Of a DNA stretch of 8,593 bases, positions 6,546 to 8,593 are shown piece after piece. This stretch comes from Sinorhizobium sp. Its GTDB lineage: Bacteria; Pseudomonadota; Alphaproteobacteria; Rhizobiales; Rhizobiaceae. The notes beneath the pieces are model-generated. The model searched no databases. It worked only from the letters and a program-made list of their open reading frames with translations, and was not told the origin of the DNA. Both the position numbers and the translations under genes were made by a program. Within the stretch, counting starts at the first letter, position 1. Every line of letters begins with the position of its first letter. The DNA is taken from NCBI GenBank assembly GCA_031178305.1, contig JAPSJG010000142.1:1-8593 (forward strand). Reading direction: 5' to 3'.

Positions 6546-6806
6546 ACTTCTTCTTCTCTTTCCGGATTTCGGAGCAGGTCTCTATTCGAGTGGCGGCGTG
6601 TTCCCTTTTGGGCAAGCCCCCCAACCCCTCCCCACAAAGGGGGAGGGGCTTATCTGCCGCACGCTCTTCGCCCAACTTGCGCTTTGGGTTTAGACGTAAC
6701 TGTTGAAATCACAGGAGACGGCCGCGAGCGCCTAGCCCTCCCCCTTGTGGGGATGGGTTGGGGAGGGGTCTTGCAGATGTTCCTAGCGTGGCGCCTTACC
6801 GTTAAT
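6546..6806. other. Gene-free interval between ssrS and lysR
   Basis: About 260 bases without a supported gene. The first 65 bases carry T/C-rich sequence just after 6S RNA and nothing else recognisable. The rest is dominated by the composite inverted repeat listed separately, and about 30 featureless bases precede the lysR stop. Confidence 0.7.
6613..6772. repeat. Composite inverted repeat of two self-palindromic GC-rich arms (rhizobial intergenic repeat type)
   Basis: The left arm (6613-6651) and right arm (about 6733-6772) are inverted copies of each other, roughly 85-90% alike by eye, each about 39 bases. Each arm is also palindromic in itself: CCCCTCCCC (6625-6633) pairs with GGGGAGGGG (6640-6648) in the left arm, and the right arm holds CCCTCCCCC with GGGGAGGGG. 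About 80 bases of unrelated sequence lie between. C/G-rich palindromes of this style are scattered in rhizobial intergenic regions (RIME and similar families). The exact family is not assigned. It may also act as a bidirectional terminator between ssrS and the converging lysR. Confidence 0.7.
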
Positions 6807-7670
6807 TCATCCCGCCCCGAAAGCCCGGCGGATCGCCTCGGCCATCGCGTCGATCGTCTGGGACCGGGTTCCCGGCCTTGTCCGCAGCACGACGTTGGAG
6901 AGGTCGATAATGCCAAAACCGTCCTCCTCGGTGAGTTCCCGGCAGCCGGGCGGAATGGCGCTGCGCGAGAGCGGCGCGACGGCGAGGCCGGACAGGACGG
7001 CGGCGATGAGGCCGCTCGTGGTCCGGCTCACAAAGGCGATGCGGCTCTCGATATCGCGTTTCCTCAGGCTCTTCATGGCCAGGTCATCGCACCAACCACC
7101 TTCGACATAGGTGTAGGTGGCGATCGGCAACGGCTGCCGCACATGCGTGCCGTGCTGGTCGGAGGTCACCCAGACGGTGGGGTCGACCGTGAGCACTTCG
7201 TTCCTGCTTCGTCCGCCCGGCTCGAAAACGACGGCAATGTCGATCTCCCCGGCCTCGAGGTCGGCCAGGTTGGACATCGACGTGCCCTGCTGCACGGTGA
7301 CCTCGACGCCCGGATGGATCGCGGCGAAGGCGCCGAGCGCCTTGGGGAGCGTGGAGTTGATGTATTCCTCCGAGATCCCGATCCTAACCGAGCCGCCCAG
7401 GGCGGGCTGTCGCATCGCCGTTGCCGTGTCGTCGAGGAGGGTGACGATATGACGGGCCTTGTCGACCAGGCGCAGGCCGTCCGCCGTCAGCACCACGCCG
7501 CGTGAGTGCCGCTCGAACAGCGGCAGACCGATCACATCCTCAAGTCTCTTGATCTGCATGCTGACGGCCGACTGCGTGCGCCGGACGCTGTCGGCAGCGC
7601 GCGTGAGATTGCCGGCATCGGCAACCGCCAGAAAGGTCCTGAGGAGATCGCTATCGAAGGGCAGAGACAT
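6807..7670 (-). CDS. LysR-type transcriptional regulator
   Basis: A 287-residue DNA-binding regulator counted from ATG 7668-7670. The N-terminal winged HTH runs from DLLRTFLAVADAGNLTRAAD (8-27) through RTQSAVSMQIKRLEDVIGLP (31-50) and LFERHSRG, the classical LysR helix pair. The effector domain follows from about 93 (SVRIGISEEY). Features such as WVTSDQH near 167-173, RIAFVSRTTSGLIAAV (210-225) and GLAVAPLSRS (228-237) recall the LrhA/HexA/PecT-like group; that subgroup placement is tentative. The Shine-Dalgarno is weak. ATG at 7701-7703 would add 11 residues and is the alternative; the TTGACA -35 at plus 7725-7730 favours the shorter form. The reading frame stays open to 7865, but that extension looks unlike the family. 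Target genes are unknown; no metabolic gene is plainly divergent from it. Confidence 0.92.
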   Translation of the reverse strand: MSLPFDSDLLRTFLAVADAGNLTRAADSVRRTQSAVSMQIKRLEDVIGLPLFERHSRGVVLTADGLRLVDKARHIVTLLDDTATAMRQPALGGSVRIGISEEYINSTLPKALGAFAAIHPGVEVTVQQGTSMSNLADLEAGEIDIAVVFEPGGRSRNEVLTVDPTVWVTSDQHGTHVRQPLPIATYTYVEGGWCDDLAMKSLRKRDIESRIAFVSRTTSGLIAAVLSGLAVAPLSRSAIPPGCRELTEEDGFGIIDLSNVVLRTRPGTRSQTIDAMAEAIRRAFGAG

Positions 7671-7980
7671 GTCGGCGCCATAAGGAAAACTGATGACAGT
7701 CATGCTCGCAATTCGTTTGTCGCATGTCAACCGATGGCGGAGAATCGGTATGATGTATATCGAAAGGCGCTCGTATGCGTGTCCTGGTCGTCCCCGCATT
7801 TCTCCCCGGCCGGGGGTCCCGGTCGCTCGATGCTGCGCTTTCACATTGCCGCCTGTGGCTGGCAATTCGAGCTCAATGGGTCCTCATCCTTCGCCGGGGC
7901 GACCGGCGCCTGTTGACGGATGCCGGTGCCACGGATCCGCCCGAGCAGCCGCGCGGCGACCCGCAGGCGCTTCGTCAGTC
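7671..7980. other. Intergenic region between lysR and the small LuxR-type gene
   Basis: Besides the lysR promoter and its inverted repeat, and the doubtful plus-strand frame, this 310-base stretch holds a perfect 12-bp palindrome, CCCCGGCCGGGG at 7804-7815. It could fold after the LuxR-type gene but has no U-tract. No firm gene is seen. Confidence 0.5.
7725..7749 (-). promoter_or_regulatory. lysR promoter region with perfect inverted repeat
   Basis: On the minus strand TTGACA (plus 7725-7730) is a consensus -35; no good -10 is seen at 17-18 bases. Directly upstream of it lies ACCGAT-N8-ATCGGT (7730-7749), a perfect 6-bp inverted repeat spanning 20 bases. LysR-type regulators commonly bind such interrupted palindromes next to their own promoter, so autoregulation is a fair inference. 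On the plus strand TATGAT at 7749-7754 could be the -10 of a divergent transcript. Confidence 0.45.
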
Positions 7981-7996
7981 CTACTGGATGCTGTGA
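7775..7996 (+). CDS. Doubtful small ORF divergent from lysR
   Basis: A 73-codon reading frame starts with ATG 8 bases after AAAGG (7762-7766) and has GC-rich third positions (about three quarters by hand count). A TATGAT -10-like box lies about 20 bases further upstream. It is divergent from lysR, where a regulated gene might sit, and its end overlaps the stop of the small LuxR-type gene by 16 bases. The product begins MRVLVVPAFLPGRGS and resembles no family I know; its high Arg/Pro content is also typical of chance frames in GC-rich DNA. I give it a low chance of being real. Confidence 0.2.
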   Translation: MRVLVVPAFLPGRGSRSLDAALSHCRLWLAIRAQWVLILRRGDRRLLTDAGATDPPEQPRGDPQALRQSYWML

Positions 7997-8199
7997 ATCA
8001 GCTTGAGCCTGACGGCGCGGCAAATCGCTTCGGCGAGGTTGCCCGCCTTCAGCTTTCGTGTCGCTTCGGCGAGCGCACCGTCAATCCGATCTATCGGGAT
8101 GTCCGTTTCCAGCATCATGTCGTGCCGAGTGCGGCCGAGGGCCGCAAGCGCAAGGCAGCGCAGTTCAAGAGGGGTAAGTCGATCGAAGGCGTCCGTCAT
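7981..8199 (-). CDS. Small stand-alone LuxR/GerE-type HTH protein
   Basis: A 72-residue protein from ATG 8197-8199 (AAGG lies nearby upstream). Its body matches the GerE helix-turn-helix layout: LTPLELRCLALAALGRTRHD (8-27) as the opening helices, then LETDIPIDRIDGAL and EATRKLKAGNLAEAI (45-59) in place of the usual recognition helix and RKLG..SRAEA end. There is no receiver or autoinducer domain; the protein is the HTH alone. The basic and histidine residues usual in the recognition helix (TVKxH) are replaced by RIDGA, so DNA contacts may differ or be lost. It lies on the lysR strand, 310 bases upstream. A longer version from 8265 adds 22 residues without family likeness. The family is fairly sure; the function is unknown. 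Confidence 0.7.
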   Translation of the reverse strand: MTDAFDRLTPLELRCLALAALGRTRHDMMLETDIPIDRIDGALAEATRKLKAGNLAEAICRAVRLKLIHSIQ

Positions 8200-8554
8200 G
8201 GGCCTTGTCCCTGCGAGACTTCGGCGATCAGCCGAGCATTGTCCCGTGTAAATCGCCAAAATCATTGCACAGCTGACGCGTTGCGCGAAGCTGAATCAAA
8301 GCAAATGGTGAATGCGCAGCTAAAGCACGTCGCGCTTGAACGTATTCGTGCGACGCGCTTCGGATCGTTGCCTTTATGCGCGTCGTTGTCGCAAGACCGC
8401 CGGAGCTTTGGGCGACGTGCACTACCCAAAGCACCCATGCGGGGGGTAGAGGATTGTCGCGAAATATCGCAAAAGCGACGGTGACATGGTTCCGGCGGGT
8501 GCGTCTCTTACGTTACGTCACCCGAGAAACTGTTCGCCGGGAAAGGGGTGATCG
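8200..8554. other. Non-coding divergent region between the LuxR-type gene and the right-edge gene
   Basis: This 355-base region shows no convincing gene on either strand. It holds several inverted repeats: CTACCC (8422-8427) with GGGTAG (8444-8449), GTCGC with GCGAC flanking a GCGA-AATA-TCGC palindrome near 8456-8479, and CGGGTG (8496-8501) with CACCCG (8519-8524) just before the last gene. TTGTCGC occurs twice, near 8386 and 8454. No clear sigma-70 promoter could be fixed for either flanking gene. Confidence 0.5.
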
Positions 8555-8593
8555 ATGTCGCCGAAGGACTTGAAGGCCGCACTGAGGAGGGAG
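8555..8593 (+). CDS. Start of a gene, probably 5-formyltetrahydrofolate cyclo-ligase (YgfA/FthC type)
   Basis: Only 13 codons are visible before the right edge: MSPKDLKAALRRE. They follow AAAGGGG with good spacing, so translation start here is credible. A short Lys-rich start leading to LRxE is typical of 5-formyltetrahydrofolate cyclo-ligases, which begin with a K-x-x-LR-type helix. The gene expected after zapA-ssrS in many proteobacteria is this enzyme, which makes 5,10-methenyltetrahydrofolate from 5-formyltetrahydrofolate and ATP. The product call rests on the context plus these few residues and could be wrong; that a gene starts here is more certain. Confidence 0.5.
   Translation, partial: MSPKDLKAALRRE

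Noticed and set aside
6537..7505. Plus-strand open frame of 322 codons running through the repeat and antisense to lysR
   Set aside because: It crosses the palindromic repeat and the opposite strand of a clear LysR gene; no homology-like pattern is visible.
7671..7865. 65-residue N-terminal extension of the LysR protein
   Set aside because: LysR proteins start just before the first HTH helix; the extension covers the promoter-like TTGACA and inverted repeat and has no family likeness.
7841..7980. Minus-strand frame after the LuxR-type stop with GC-rich third positions, ending in about 45 basic residues
   Set aside because: The only upstream start is a TTG inside the LuxR-type gene with no good ribosome binding site; both strands show similar GC bias here, so the bias does not indicate coding.

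Overview
The window looks like the chromosome of a rhizobial alphaproteobacterium, most probably Sinorhizobium/Ensifer or a close relative. The basis is high GC with strong GC bias at third codon positions, a rhizobial-type housekeeping promoter (CTATAT -10) before a 6S RNA, a DUF4164-zapA pair, and GC-rich palindromic intergenic repeats of the rhizobial kind. The species call is inference from gene content and protein style, not a database match.

Left part (1-5330), minus strand: a central-carbon operon read right to left. Transketolase (tkt) is followed by glyceraldehyde-3-phosphate dehydrogenase (gap), a putative glycolipid-binding (PF06475/DUF1089) protein, phosphoglycerate kinase (pgk) and the first 44 codons of class I fructose-bisphosphate aldolase, which runs off the left edge. 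A promoter lies before tkt. The DUF1089 gene sits 5 bases after gap, and its stop overlaps the pgk start by one base (TGATG). A strong hairpin follows pgk, and the aldolase appears to have its own promoter with a palindrome over it. Together these enzymes cover aldolase to 3-phosphoglycerate plus the non-oxidative pentose phosphate link, usable for gluconeogenesis as well as glycolysis.

Middle (5330-6545), plus strand: a 320-base leader with two stable hairpins, then a small coiled-coil DUF4164 protein, the FtsZ-ring factor ZapA, and a 6S RNA gene (ssrS) with its own promoter. The 6S call rests on its position after zapA and on a foldable closing stem, central bubble with a 3'-side hairpin, and apical stem.

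Right part (6546-8593): in many proteobacteria ssrS is followed directly by a 5-formyltetrahydrofolate cyclo-ligase gene. Here about 2 kb intervenes: a composite inverted repeat of two self-palindromic C/G-rich arms, a LysR-type regulator and a tiny LuxR-type HTH protein (both minus strand), and AT-richer non-coding DNA. At the right edge the first 13 codons of a plus-strand gene match what a cyclo-ligase start would look like.

No phage genes, transposase, tRNA, rRNA or CRISPR array was seen. Most of the window is ordinary core genome. The items most worth a second look are the composite repeat and the block separating ssrS from the presumed cyclo-ligase gene, the structured leader before DUF4164-zapA, and the palindrome at the aldolase promoter.
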